A DNA stretch of 64,000 nucleotides, from contig CM049307.1 in assembly GCA_026874595.1 (NCBI GenBank), positions 50,899,370 to 50,963,369 of the forward strand. The letters are read 5' to 3'. Within the stretch, counting starts at the first letter, position 1; every line of letters starts with the position of its first letter. Positions 38,501-48,999 of the stretch are shown one piece after another. This DNA is from Sipunculus nudus (lineage: Eukaryota; Annelida; Sipuncula; Golfingiida; Sipunculidae). Position numbers and translations under genes: made by a program. The notes beneath the pieces were generated by a model. The model had not been told where the DNA came from. It made no database searches and was given only the letters and a program-made list of their open reading frames with translations.

Positions 38501-40192
38501 TTATATGATTGTTTCTGACGTCCTGGATGACAAACTAATCAACTTCCAGGAACGTAATATCAAGGGACATGCCAGTACTATCCATGTTTTTATACAATTT
38601 CTATAGAAATGATTGTCAGTTTACGAAAGGCAGCAATTGGGAATTTGACTTAAGTGCATGCAGCGATTCCTAGTTGCATGAAAGTGAACTTCCTGGTGAG
38701 GGGTGTACTCTGGCCTGGGAAACGAACATTATTTATTACAAATTAAATCAAACTTGGTTCATCAATCACCCATCTAGTTGATACAAACTGCAAGCTGCTC
38801 GACAGGTAAATTCATTTAGCGTGCTAATTAGTTTATACAAGCTTCGTGAGACATTATATTATGGATTGGACAAAAGAAACAACATGTCAGATGTCCATTA
38901 AAACTATAAAGGGTTTACTGTAAATGAATATACTACATGTCCAAATCAAATTTATAGTGATTTATGGTAAAAACTTCATGTAAAGTATATTTTGGTCGAT
39001 TTTATATTAGAAAGGCTGTATTTTTGCGGTTTATTGATTTTTATACAGCATTCCACGTGGTTCCTTTTACGAGGTAAATCATTTCAGTGTATAAAACGGT
39101 ATCAATGATTTATCAACTGAAATATTCCATATTCCGTTGACTCATACTCACCTAAACCTAACAAAGGGAAGCCCAGTTATTGTGCAGTCGCCGCACATTT
39201 AAACTGTGATAGGCCTAGCTGAGCCGAAGAGGGCGGAATTGTCCGACCTGTGCCGGTGGGCTGGTAACTATATGTATAAGATTTATCGTACCGTTATTTT
39301 TATCAGTTAATTATCTGTTAGCGAAAGATGATTTATAAAGAGGATACAGGTGGTGCGCTTTTTTTTTACTTAAAATCCGTATTATAATTTCGGCAAGCTG
39401 CGCCGTATATTGCGCCCAGCTTTGTCTGCATGCGAGAGTGTAAAGTCACCACCGGAACACTTGCATACCTAAATATGTCAGGATGTTCAGCTCCCAGCCC
39501 CACACCCTCTTTTCTTAGTTCCTATATCCGCCCATGTGTATAGCCTGACGTCTCTTTCTTTACTGAAGCGATGGAGGAACAACTAAGTTTTGTCTGGGTG
39601 TCGATCCTTTATTTCGTTGTCTATTGCACGGGTTAACTTCAATCAGGGATATTAAGAAATATCAAAACTGACGAATAGAACAGATACACATCAGCGGGGG
39701 AAACACTGTGTGTTTACAGCATTATGGGCGATACGATAATAAGTCTGTCTCAAACAATATTATTTAAGAGCTATATGTTAATCCATAGAACTGATACCAC
39801 TCTGGCAATAACGTGATTGTTACTGACGTTTGAAAAGTATTTTTATCTTTTAATGATAAGCTAATTTGAATGCTCCATAAAATAGATCATTTCACAAATT
39901 CAGTCAAAATTTCACTGTATGCTCATATCATGCTATTTATCATGTTACTAATCTAATATATTATATACAAAACCGGTCGGATCATGTTTATTCTGGCAAG
40001 CCATATGCCTTTAATGTAAAATATTGGAAGATGGGCTTTGCTAAACATTCCGAAAGTCATTTTTACCTGTTGCCATGTGTTATACTGGTCCAATTTAAGC
40101 CGCCTCCTCGTGGCTTCTGGTTGAACCATTTGGGCATCCGTCAACTGCTTCACCAGCTCGTCCAAGTTGACATCTCCAGGGTAGTCTTCAGA
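29347..40192 (-). CDS. Zinc carboxypeptidase, M14A family (5' exons not found)
   Basis: Eight exons, all GT-AG with matching phases, give about 344 residues: the end of the propeptide plus the full catalytic domain. In order (CPA numbering by motif alignment): YNTWQQ domain start; WEGRPLVVV; zinc motif GIHGDEW (His69, Glu72); NRLWRKTRS (Arg124, Arg127); [10 protein letters not shown] (Asn144, Arg145) and Cys138/Cys161 pair; third zinc ligand His196 in ALHSFGQL; position 255 Val, implying A-type hydrophobic specificity; catalytic Glu270 in GIELPDEG. Such enzymes are secreted proenzymes that remove C-terminal residues. Oddities: HGDE replaces HARE (Arg71 lost), Phe at 198, Gly at 248 where Tyr is usual. 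Signal peptide and most of the propeptide lie upstream, unidentified. Converges with the JmjC gene. Confidence 0.85.
30067..30140. repeat. 43-bp duplication in carboxypeptidase intron
   Basis: CGATGAATAAAACACCAAAG followed by CAAGTTTAT is repeated with a 43-bp offset (30071 and 30114). Confidence 0.6.
30512..30596 (-). CDS. Carboxypeptidase exon: [16 protein letters not shown]
   Basis: 28 codons plus one base, acceptor tcattgtag, donor gtacgt. It links the His196 exon with the last exon and ends KVGPISKVI, just before position 248. Confidence 0.85.
31234..31439 (-). CDS. Carboxypeptidase exon: third zinc ligand His196
   Basis: 206 nt with acceptor ctgagcag and donor gtaaca. It encodes [20 protein letters not shown], then [12 protein letters not shown] and [15 protein letters not shown]. 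Cys161 (DPCS) and His196 are present; the residue after His-Ser is Phe where Tyr198 is common. Confidence 0.9.
31690..32235 (+). repeat. CAAGAGGGGATATAG-family repeat, ~3 units
   Basis: Begins CGCAACGAAGTTGCAAGAGG, followed by three diverged units sharing TTGTGGACCTATTT, AAGCC(A/T)AACC.TTTGAC and AGGTCA-rich ends. Non-coding; in a carboxypeptidase intron. Confidence 0.65.
33036..33129 (-). CDS. Carboxypeptidase exon: NRLWRKTRS to NRNWD
   Basis: 31 codons plus one base. It carries Arg124, Arg127, Cys138 and Asn144-Arg145, which bind the substrate carboxylate. Confidence 0.9.
34148..34567 (-). other. Unassigned 139-codon open frame in intron
   Basis: Open minus-strand frame between carboxypeptidase exons, starting [16 protein letters not shown]. 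No known domain is recognised, composition gives no strong coding signal and no splice partners were found. It may be a chance frame or a fragment of a mobile element. Confidence 0.2.
34876..34983 (-). CDS. Carboxypeptidase exon: [16 protein letters not shown]
   Basis: 36 codons, phase 0, acceptor tgtttgcag, donor gtaagg. [14 protein letters not shown] is the P-x-x-N-x-DGY block of the family. Confidence 0.85.
35150..35415 (+). mobile_element. MITE copy 3 (truncated)
   Basis: ATTTTAAACCCCCGCATCAA and TTTTCAATAGAAACTTACCA match the interior of copy 2; the right end is TTTTTTTGGTCTTA. Part of both inverted repeats is lost. It sits about 160 bp from the zinc-motif exon. Confidence 0.6.
35576..35677 (-). 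CDS. Carboxypeptidase exon: zinc motif HGDE
   Basis: 34 codons, acceptor atatccgcag, donor gtatgt. It encodes [18 protein letters not shown]. His and Glu of HxxE are kept, so zinc can bind, but the usual Ala-Arg between them is Gly-Asp. Without this exon the gene would look inactive, as it is easily missed beside MITE copy 3. Confidence 0.85.
36824..37073 (+). mobile_element. 250-bp element with perfect 11-bp inverted ends (CCTCCGCCAAG)
   Basis: Starts CCTCCGCCAAG and ends CTTGGCGGAGG, an exact inverted pair. Interior has CAAACAGACAGACCAACGCC. Non-coding. Longer relatives lie at 10109, 42704 and 58600. Confidence 0.7.
37394..37495 (-). CDS. Carboxypeptidase exon: IYDWLEEL to EGRPL
   Basis: 34 codons, phase 0. 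[14 protein letters not shown] leads to [14 protein letters not shown], the standard second block of the M14 fold. Donor gtaagtattg. Confidence 0.85.
40067..40192 (-). CDS. Carboxypeptidase exon: propeptide end and catalytic start
   Basis: Acceptor ctcgacag, donor gtaaaa; 42 codons, phase 0 both ends. It begins [17 protein letters not shown] and ends [22 protein letters not shown] contains the basic ARRR-type activation site that separates propeptide from enzyme (inferred from its place before the YxTW motif). Confidence 0.8.
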
Positions 40193-40639
40193 CTGTCGAG
40201 AAAAAATGTGTCTATATATAAACTAAACAACTCAATTAGGTGTCATGTAAATCAGGTGAAATCAGTTTTTGTGTGAAAACTGCAAACAAACCAACACACA
40301 AATCCACACAGCACAAAATCAAATAAATATATATTGTTGAAAACTTTTAACTCTTTGGCGGAGTTTACTAAGGCTGATATATACATATGTAAATCATAAG
40401 AAATACCACTAACACGACTATTCCACTAACACCACACTACGGCTGGTCCCACAGTTGGTAGTAGTAGTGAGATTTCACTGTATTTAAATTTGCAGATAAT
40501 TCCATCAATTAGTTATTATAGTTACGTCATATTTTCCCCTAAATAACCTGTCAGTTATGCAACTCATAATGAAGAAATTTAGGATTTAGCAAACCACAGG
40601 AAAACACATTAATTTAATTAGTAAATATACACTGAGGCT

Positions 40640-40885
40640 ACTGTCAGGACGTCTTGCATGCCATTAGGTTAAGTGCGTAAATATGCAAATGTATTAAGGT
40701 TTGATAGAACGTCAGTTGACATAGGTTGAGTGCCTTAATATGCAAATGTATTAAGGTTTGACAGAACTTCAGTTAACATAGGTTAAGTGCCCAAATTTGC
40801 AAACGTGTCAAGGTTTGAAAGAACGTCAGTTGACATAGTTTGAGTGCCTAAATATGTATTAAGCATTGAGAGTACGTCAGGAGAC
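40640..40885 (+). repeat. 57-bp tandem repeat with octamer-like motif
   Basis: About four units of 57 bp; ATGCAAATGTATTAAGGTTT recurs at 40684 and 40741, with a diverged third at 40798. ATGCAAAT is the POU octamer sequence. Confidence 0.75.
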
Positions 40886-41040
40886 AACCCTTGGCGGAGA
40901 GTATACTACCAGCCAAAAGAAAACATAGCGATTGGTGTGGTATATAGAATGATTATGAGCAATAGCTTTAATCATTTTGACAGATGTGTCAATAGGGGGG
41001 AGTGGGGATGGGGAGTATATATACCCCCGATTTTTGGGCA

Positions 41041-41058
41041 AGGGGGGGGGGGGGGGGG
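41041..41058. repeat. Poly-G tract
   Basis: About 18 G bases. Similar G or C runs of 12-18 bases occur at about 7511, 11431, 33579, 51657, 51769, 60818 and 61078. Confidence 0.9.
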
Positions 41059-41779
41059 TCAATGTCATCATCCTCCCCGCTTTTCAGAGAATAATATTCA
41101 TAGAATGAAAACGAAATATATTGATAATTAAAATTATAGACTATGAGTTTACTATGAAAACAATTTACTATCTAAACCTTGGTTAGAATGAACTTATACT
41201 GTGAAAATTATACCTTAATATCAAAAACCTCATACTTTATCGTAATATATTTGGAATATTAGTAGGTATATATATTTGAAATGCGTCAAACAGACGCTAA
41301 AAATGTATATGTGTATGTGTGTGTGTGTCATCCCCCACCCTCGAAGAATCTGCATTTTGAATCTGATCACCAGCACCATGTGGTCTTTGGTTTCATGACC
41401 TTAAGGGTTGATTCGTTGAGTATTTTCTATTTGCAGCATAATGACAACATCCACTGCATCCTGCATGATTTGCTTCAGACAATTTCTTATTTAATGAATA
41501 AATCGTTATTTAAACGTCTGGGATCCAGACCTAACCTACCAATAAAAAGAGTTTAACAACACATTTTATAGAACTACCACATCAGTATCATTTATCCGGG
41601 GCAAATATTCATTAAAGTTTTATTTTAAATTCTGTGACCTTGACGTAACTCCGCCAAACAAAAATGAGACTCAACTGCTTTTTAGGTAAACATACATTAA
41701 ATTTAAACATTACTCGCTTTATGACAGTCTCAGACCTGTGTGATTTGATTTTGTATCTAGGCAGGAGTAAACTGTGCTC

Positions 41780-41782
<3 letters not shown>

Positions 41783-41825
<43 letters not shown>

Positions 41826-41832
41826 AGAGAGA
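41783..41832. repeat. (GA)n microsatellite
   Basis: About 50 bp of GA dinucleotides. Confidence 0.95.
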
Positions 41833-41930
41833 TGTAAGATTAGCCATGTGTTATTGTGAAGTGGAATGTGAATTCACAGAAAAGTTGGGTCGCTGCCGAT
41901 GGGTTACCAACCCATGACATTCATACTCTA

Positions 41931-41942
41931 TTCCTTTCTCTT

Positions 41943-41995
<53 letters not shown>

Positions 41996-42006
41996 GTGTG
42001 TGTGTA
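41931..42006. repeat. (CT)n(AT)n(GT)n compound microsatellite
   Basis: CT, AT and GT dinucleotide runs in succession. With the GA run 100 bp upstream it could form an inverted GA/CT pair. Confidence 0.9.
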
Positions 42007-42703
42007 GTTGTTCTTTGCCTACGAACGGACCATCCACTCTGGCGAACGAATATCACAACCCTATCATTTAAGAGATTATAAACAGCCCACACATTTATTT
42101 AAAAAGACACGGTTATATGGGATCATGATGACAGTGGGTTCATAACAAAAATAAAACATCGGCCATAGCTCATGATCATTACCTAAGAGGTTTACACAGA
42201 TTAAATAGGGGGCCGGATCCAGACACTTTGAAGACGTGGGAGGGGTGTGAAAATGTACAGATAAATAGAAAAACATACCAAATCATCCGAATAATAATTA
42301 AACTTGAGCCTACATACCATTCCCACTCAATCCAAAATTATTAACAATACAACTATAGGATGTTTAGGAAACAACTGTAGGATTTCCATGGAAAGAGACA
42401 AAAACATATTTTCCTCAGTTTTCAACAGTTTGACTAACAGGAATCCATTCTTGGGGCTGGAAATATATGGGACTGGAAATAACTTATTCTCTTCCTCGTT
42501 TAATTGGTATTAAATCTACACCCAAAATACTACCTAAATAAATGATAAACTTAATTTCTCAAGGTATTGTCCGCTGAAGAAGAAACGTTCATGCCTTGTA
42601 GTAAGTTAGGCTTTAAGCTCTGTTCCTGGTTTCAGGATTAAGCATTTAGCTTTTAGCGTTTTGGTAAACACTTTTGCGTTCAAATAATTATTCCTCCGAT
42701 AAG

Positions 42704-42917
42704 GCTTTACCGCCTCCGTCAGGATAGTATGCGTTTATTCCCATTCGTGTGTGCTTTTGTGTGTGTGTGTGTGTGTTCACAACATAACTCACGCAGTCAT
42801 GAATGGAATCTAATAAAATTTTCATGGAATTTCGGGAATGGGCCAATAAAAATCGATTAGATTTTGATGTTGATCTGGCACATGATTATCGTCCAGGAAG
42901 GACATCCAAGGACATTG
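42704..42917 (+). repeat. CCTCCGCCAAG-family repeat, left half (split)
   Basis: Starts CGCCTCCGTCAGG and runs through CAGTCATGAATGGAATCT and TTTGATGTTGATCTGGCAC. It is continued at 45458 after the inserted element. Confidence 0.65.
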
Positions 42918-44046
42918 CACTGTAAATCCCCTTGTGTTACAGGGTAACACAAGATCTTGTGTTAAAGACATATAACACAAGTTTGTGTTGTGTTAACACA
43001 AACTTGTATTAATTATAGGTCATTGAGTGCATGACACAAGGTCATGTGTTATTTAAGCACAAGGCCTTGTGTAAATTGCGTGGTCATAATAGATCCGGTC
43101 GGGCCTTATCCGATTCATCCGTATCAATATTATAACACTGAAACGATTCCGTCAAGCGGTTAGTCAAAATCACGGTCGACTAAGTTGTTCGCCATTAGAT
43201 GTAGGAATGACGAACTCGACTACTGGACGAGCGTAGTTAGTCGGAGGGGCTAATTTGACCTTAGCATACGGGTCGCCACTGAAGCGCGCCAACTTTCTTT
43301 GTCTGGACTACCACCCACTGTGCTGTCCAGCCACGCGATGTTTACTGTCACAGCCCTGCTTCAGAATGAATAAAAAATCTGTTTTGCAAGCTGTAATCAA
43401 GCTTTGTTCTCCTGAATTTGTGAGTATATTATATGTCATTGTGGATACCATTGCACGAGTTTAAAGACTTTTCTTCTAAATAGTAAAAATTATCTAATTG
43501 AGCAACATAATTTTAGTCTTACGTGCCGATATCCTCTCAATATCGCTCAGATTGCACATAAGATGTATATTATGCACTAGACGTATGTATATTTATACGT
43601 ATAAAATTATTTCAATGTTCCCCGAAACCCTAACTAAAACTTTGAATTATAATAAGCAGATGTTTTTACAGGTGCCAGAGCTTGTGCTGTTCGATCTGCT
43701 AGGACCACAGCATCTTGGAGAAAAAAGCTGACTCTATATTTAAGAAGGTAAGTCATCAGGTATGAAGACTATAATAACACGTCTTTCTAATAACTATATA
43801 TAAGCAGACATCAATGAGATTAACCTAGCATTTCTTGATTTCGAGGTGATATATGATCAACAGAAAAAAAGACATATAAATGATGATAGCCATAACATTA
43901 CATATTTATTTACAGATCAATTTTTACTCATTGTTATATACATTTGATAATTAATATTGTTATTTAAACGCCCTCTAAAAGCATTTACACATAGTATCTG
44001 TCACTGTAATTCTCTAACTGATACTTCATTATACATACATATAAAG

Positions 44047-44072
44047 ACATTATTATTATTATTATTATTATT
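44047..44072. repeat. (ATT)n microsatellite
   Basis: About eight ATT units. Confidence 0.9.
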
Positions 44073-44688
44073 CAGAATAATAACATATTAATATAGAAAT
44101 TTCCTTTCTTTCGTTTATGGTTTAGGAGGAGGGTGCAGAGGAGACTGAAGTATGCATCAAGTAAGAAGGTGATATTCACAAGGCTGAAAATGTCAGCATC
44201 ATCATGGATGGGATGCGGGTTGCAGAGTGTGCAGACAGAAACATACAAACCAAGAACTGTAAACAACAGGAAACAAGTTATTTAATGATGACATTGTGAA
44301 ATTTCACTTCGATCCATTCTGGGTGGACATTCATACCTAAATCTTATTGATAAATACCTAGTTTCTGGTGAAAGCATGTTGATATACATGTATTTATCCA
44401 TTTAATGAGATCCATATTTTCTTTTATTTTCTTTGTACTGCAGATTGAATGGTTATCTAGACACTGATAAATAGCAGCGCAATTTGCATTAGAACAACAA
44501 GTAGTACTTTCACTTACATTTTCATTTGCAAACAAATCCTAAAATACCAAACTGTAACTAGTTTTCTTCCATGCTATAACTTTAGAAGTTACCATTCAGC
44601 CACCGATTTTATTTTGTTTACTGAACAAATCAGCAACAAGACATATTGGCACATGCACCTGTAGACAATTACGTGACCGAATGTCTTG

Positions 44689-44694
44689 TATATA

Positions 44695-44752
<58 letters not shown>
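44689..44752. repeat. (AT)n microsatellite within the CACTG element
   Basis: About 64 bp of AT dinucleotides with one TACA interruption. Confidence 0.95.
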
Positions 44753-44760
<8 letters not shown>

Positions 44761-45457
44761 AAGTTACTCATGGACAAAACTCAGATTCGTTCAGTGTGTC
44801 ATTATATATTTCAATACAGAGTCATAAACGGTAATCCCAAATTCGAAAATGTCTCTGTGCTATTTGTTTCAGGAAATCAAGGTCTGTAACATATGTGTTG
44901 TACTTAATTCTTAATACAATAAACTCATTTGATAACAACATTTTTTATTTTCTATTGCATGATGCTGATGCACATGGTGTATGGTTATGTATGGTAGATA
45001 CCAATTGTGTACTATATTAAAGTAAACATTTTGTCAAAACAACTCCAGTTACTTGTGTTAAATAAAACACAAGAATGTTACGAATAACACAATATCTTGT
45101 GTTAATTTAATACAAAAATATGTAATATCTTACACAAATTTGTTTTACCTTTAACAATAGGACATTGTGTTAATTTAACACAAGATTGTTTTACTTTTAA
45201 CACAACTAGATTGTGTTATTATAACACAAGTTTGTGTTACCGTTAACACAAGTATATTGTGTTAATTTAACACAAGAATATGTTACATTTAACACAAGAG
45301 ACTTGTGTTATATTTAACCCAATCTTGTGTCAAACTGGGTTTGACACAAGTTCTTGTGTTGTTTTAACACAAGTTGACGCTGTTCATATAAGACACAAGC
45401 ACCTGTGTTTGAGGAACACAAGTTTGTGTTATTTTTAACACAAGGGGATTTAGAGTG

Positions 45458-45610
45458 TGACAAATGACACAGAGTCACTTATGCACGGATGAACCTGGGA
45501 ATATGAATCAATGAATGCTTACACAGATATGGGAATCTTCCATTCGGAACACCTAAGCCGAATCAGTTGGCTACTAGCCATGGATGTATTTATTGCCCTA
45601 TGACACACCA
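45458..45610 (+). repeat. CCTCCGCCAAG-family repeat, right half (split)
   Basis: AGAGTCACTTATGCACGGAT and GAACCTGGGAATATGAATC match 10300-10370 and, inverted, 58610-58660. It completes the half at 42704-42917. Confidence 0.65.
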
Positions 45611-48600
45611 CCAATTATGGTACATTTCGCTGGAAATCAACCAGGTTGCCATTTCTACTGACTCGTCTAAGAAAAGATCACTTCTTTTTCCACGAAGAAT
45701 ACACTGATTTGTCAATATAATGTGTATAATATGAGCTTGATATGTTGCTTATCATCACAAATGACCAGCAATTTAATAAGAAAGTTCAGTTTACACCGCC
45801 CACTTAGGGTAGACTTCCTGGCGTCAACTGTATCCTTGTGTTGTCCAATTTAGTATATCTGAGATTTCCCCCTCTATTCGTTCATGGAAATTGTTGTCTT
45901 ACAGCTTAAAAGGTGGAATATGTTAGGATTAGCAGTACCTGTCCATAAAATACATTGTTTTGCTCACAAGGCGCATAACAGTTGTACAGTTGACCTGTCC
46001 TTGACCTTGCCTCACCGTAATGCTTTCCATGGCGGCCCCCTTTGACATCCAAGGCAAGAAGCCAACGGATTAGGCCAAGGTGTTCGCAAATGGGTAACCT
46101 CTGCACGGAAGAACCTGGGAGTATTAGCCGAATAAGTGAATGCAAACATGTTTCGGAGAACATCCCGTTATAAGAATGAGGCCTTCATTCCTGAGAAAGC
46201 ATAATCTCGTAACTTTATTGAATTTTTAATCATAAACGGTATGCAAATTTCCATGTTGAATATCGGGTCCATGGCTTAAAATCACATGTAATTTTAAATT
46301 TTATTTAATATTCCGACCCATGCTTGTCCTTGAAACGAACGTTTAAAGCATCGTTTTATAAAGTATCTCGCTGTTGTTAAGATAATGATGTTATCAAATC
46401 CCCCCGATGTTTGGTGTCATTTTCCTTCAAAACATTTAACCAAAGAAGCAATTAGTTTTATTGTAAAATGCAATTTAATAATGAACACTCTCTTCGAGGG
46501 AGCAACAGAAATAATAGGAATTTGAACTAAATGTTCAGCTAGGAATAAAACACTAAATACATTCGTGTTTGTAACCAGTTATCATATTCCTAAAGTGTGT
46601 CGGAGACAAATAAAATTGGACCTTCAAACTTCGTGTCTTTAGTCTAGGCTTTGACCTCATTGAAGTTTCAGTCTAGTTTAAAACCAACCGGATATTTTTT
46701 ATATCAGGCTTCTGTTTTCTACCATCAGAGTGTATTGTATCATGCTGTTGACCTCTGTTTGTGCAGATGAAAATAAAAATGTGCAGTTTCAGAATTTGAA
46801 TTTGTGCAGTGTTCTAAAGTTAAAAGTTTTGTGCTTATCACATACTGAAAACCAGCTGAAAAACCCGCGTGAAATCTGGTAAGTTTCATCGATCGCTCAG
46901 ATCAAGGCTATACACCATATAATTTCCTCTGGTATATTATAAATTGAAATATGCTGTGGTAATTGTGGATTTGTGCAGTTATAAAATTATAAGACTTCCG
47001 TAAGTTAAAACGACATTCAGAAGTAAAGGATACAGTTGTTATCTTCCAATAAAGTCCCATTGTTACTTCTGTTGCAAAAACACTTGTGATGTACAAATTT
47101 TGTCATTTTGATAAAATAATTATTGTATTGATGGATTCAAACAAACGAGTTTTGTCATTGCAACTATTATACCAACGAAGTCTCATGTTCTTCGACTCAT
47201 ATGTACTGATTAACATATTTGCCGTATTCCATAACTTTTCGTAAATTTAAAAAAGAGTTAATTTTGAGTTTTTCAGCTGCACACCGCCGCCGCCGCATAG
47301 GTTTCCGGAGAACTCCTCCATAACCACCAAGCAGAATTTTTTAAAATTCGGAATTATGATTGGGTCACATGTGAACTGCTACGCCCTCGTTTTTGGTTGA
47401 CCTGTGACCTTTCCTGTCTGCCCAGCGTCCATTTGTGTGTCTGTTTCCACACATAAACCCACATCTCTGGAACCGTTTGACCGATCAGGCTAACAATTTT
47501 GCACAAATGTAGCCCTTGGATAGCTTTATAACATACACCAAAATGGTGGCGCTACCTGTATAGTGGATACACGAAGTCGCCTGTCGACTACCCGTATTTA
47601 AGTTTTAATTTTGTAAACATATGTAACGCATAATTAAAAGCCACCAAAAGCTCACATTCCAAAATAAGGAGACCTACTCAGCACCCTACCTGTACATTTC
47701 TCTAAAAGAATATTATCATTATTTTCACAACCATCACATATTATGAAACATAAAATTTTGTAGTATGAAAATAATTCGTGTTCAGATTTCAGCACCGTAT
47801 TATTAATAATATAATTCGATTTATACTTTCAAAAACATACGACAGAGTGATATTTATGAAAAAATTCAGTGAAGCAATTGACATATGTCATATCATAAAA
47901 TTGCTCAGTCTGAAATGCATAATTGGAAAATTGTTGATGAAAATAAAAAAAAAAAAAGAAACTGACAGAATTTTCTCGAAATGTAAAATATATGTTTTAC
48001 TTCCCCTTAAAAGTGAGGGGAGTTAAAAGTCCATCGTCAACCCCCCTTAAAAAGAGAGGAGACTATCCCACTGCTCAACCTGAAACAAAGTCAATGTGAG
48101 TAATTTAAGGCCCCTGGAACAAGGCCAATGATTTAAAATTTCAGTATTCCGTCCTCCTGGTTCAGGCGGCGTATTCTTTCCAGACTTCTTCTTGCCGGCG
48201 TGATGCCAGGTGTTTATGAATTAAACATAATACACAGCCGCATCCCTGTACAATCCTCAAGAGGACAAACTCTTATTCTGCAACTTCCCGAGCTGCCAGG
48301 CTCAGTGATTCTGGTAAAGACATGGAAAGGGCGAAAGAAGGTCAAAGTGCCAGCAACCCAAGGCCCAACGGGTCACCTTTTGTTTTCAGCACCGCAATGT
48401 CATTATCCCAAAGGTGCATCTGAAGTCCGTCATCATGGCTCCGTTCTCCCATTGATTTGGTCCCGACTGTCACCGGAACCCTTGCCCTCGGTAACCTGAT
48501 ATCAGGTTTTTCACTAATACATGTGAGGCAGCTGGCAGGCAAGGTGGCTGGAAATCTAATAAAGTTTCCAAATGTCTTTTGTACCGTGCAGACTGGTGTC

Positions 48601-48923
48601 ACTCCGCGGACCTTATACCTTGTGGGGATTAATACACTTCTCGCAAGGATAGTGTGTCTACGCGGGATTCATTGTGGCCCTTCCGAAAACATGACTGAAA
48701 TACAGAAGTTAAGCATCTGATACTGGTAAAGGAATTTTAAACGAAATTGGATAATACCAATGGGCGGTAAACTGTCTTTGCATAAATGCCATATGTGCGT
48801 CTGTAGTACCTATGCTGTACGGCTCATGCGCATGAAGTATGCCATATATGCGAATACGCAGTGCGTATACGTATATAAACGAATGCGTATGCAGCACGCT
48901 TGTCCATGCATTTAGTAACAAAC
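45611..48923. other. Non-coding or unassigned
   Basis: Apart from the repeat at 47390 nothing is recognised. Between about 48200 and 48700 both strands have frames of 75-100 codons and the base composition is less AT-rich, but stops break every frame and no domain is seen. Confidence 0.35.
47390..47605 (+). repeat. Single copy of the 278-bp repeat family
   Basis: ACCGTTTGACCGATCAGGC, CTTGGATAGCTTTATAAC, ATGGTGGCGCTACCTG and the terminus GGATACACGAAGTCGC, CTGTCGACTACCCGTATT match the array at 4312-5430. Confidence 0.7.
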
Positions 48924-48983
48924 GGGTATATCCCACACTTTGACGTCAATATCTCTCTGGAAGACGACTTCTCTCCAGTTTTG
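48924..48983 (-). CDS. Candidate propeptide exon of the carboxypeptidase
   Basis: A good acceptor (gctttttttatgcag) precedes a 60-nt open stretch reading QNWREVVFQRDIDVKVWDIP. The D-x-D-V-x-V-W-x-x-P pattern resembles the propeptide block of M14 proenzymes, and the phase would suit. The donor (gtttgt) is weak, and the following propeptide exons between 48924 and 40192 were not found, so this is tentative. Confidence 0.3.
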
Positions 48984-48999
48984 CTGCATAAAAAAAGCA

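Larger units (their letters stand above)
43366..44923 (+). other. Possible spliced transcript inside the CACTG element
   Basis: Splice-like signals in order: ATG frame MNKKSVLQAVIKLCSPEF to a gtgagt donor at 43420; acceptor tttttacag and exon 43672-43747 with gtaagt donor; acceptor ggtttag and exon 44126-44160 with gtaaga donor; acceptor tttgtttcag at 44872; AATAAA at 44918. The frame from exon 1 stops in exon 2 (VPELVLFDLLGPQHLGEKS). A different frame across exons 2-3 reads ADSIFKK then EEGAEETEVCIK. No family recognised; may be a captured gene piece or chance. Confidence 0.25.
42918..45457 (+). mobile_element. 2.54-kb CACTG-ended DNA transposon-like element, nested
   Basis: Left end CACTGTAAATCCCCTTGTGT; right end reads inversely CACTCTAAATCCCCTTGTGT (about 21 of 22 bases match). 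Both ends carry many subterminal ACACAAG / CTTGTGT units in both orientations (42930-43080 and 45048-45450), including a perfect 20-bp palindrome at 42945-42964. The dinucleotide TG flanks both ends. CACT(A/G) termini, subterminal repeats and 2-3-bp duplications are features of CACTA (EnSpm) elements; assignment is inference. No transposase is seen. It interrupts a repeat whose intact copies lie at 10109 and 58600. Confidence 0.75.

Noticed and set aside
41400-41480. Minus-strand peptide DAVDVVIMLQ as a carboxypeptidase propeptide exon
   Set aside because: The frame ends in a stop before any donor site, so it cannot be an internal exon.
47940-47960. A tract as a retroposon tail
   Set aside because: No target duplication or poly(A) signal in front of it was found.
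48200-48720. Frames of 86-99 codons on both strands
   Set aside because: All are broken by stops on extension, and no domain or splice pattern was seen.
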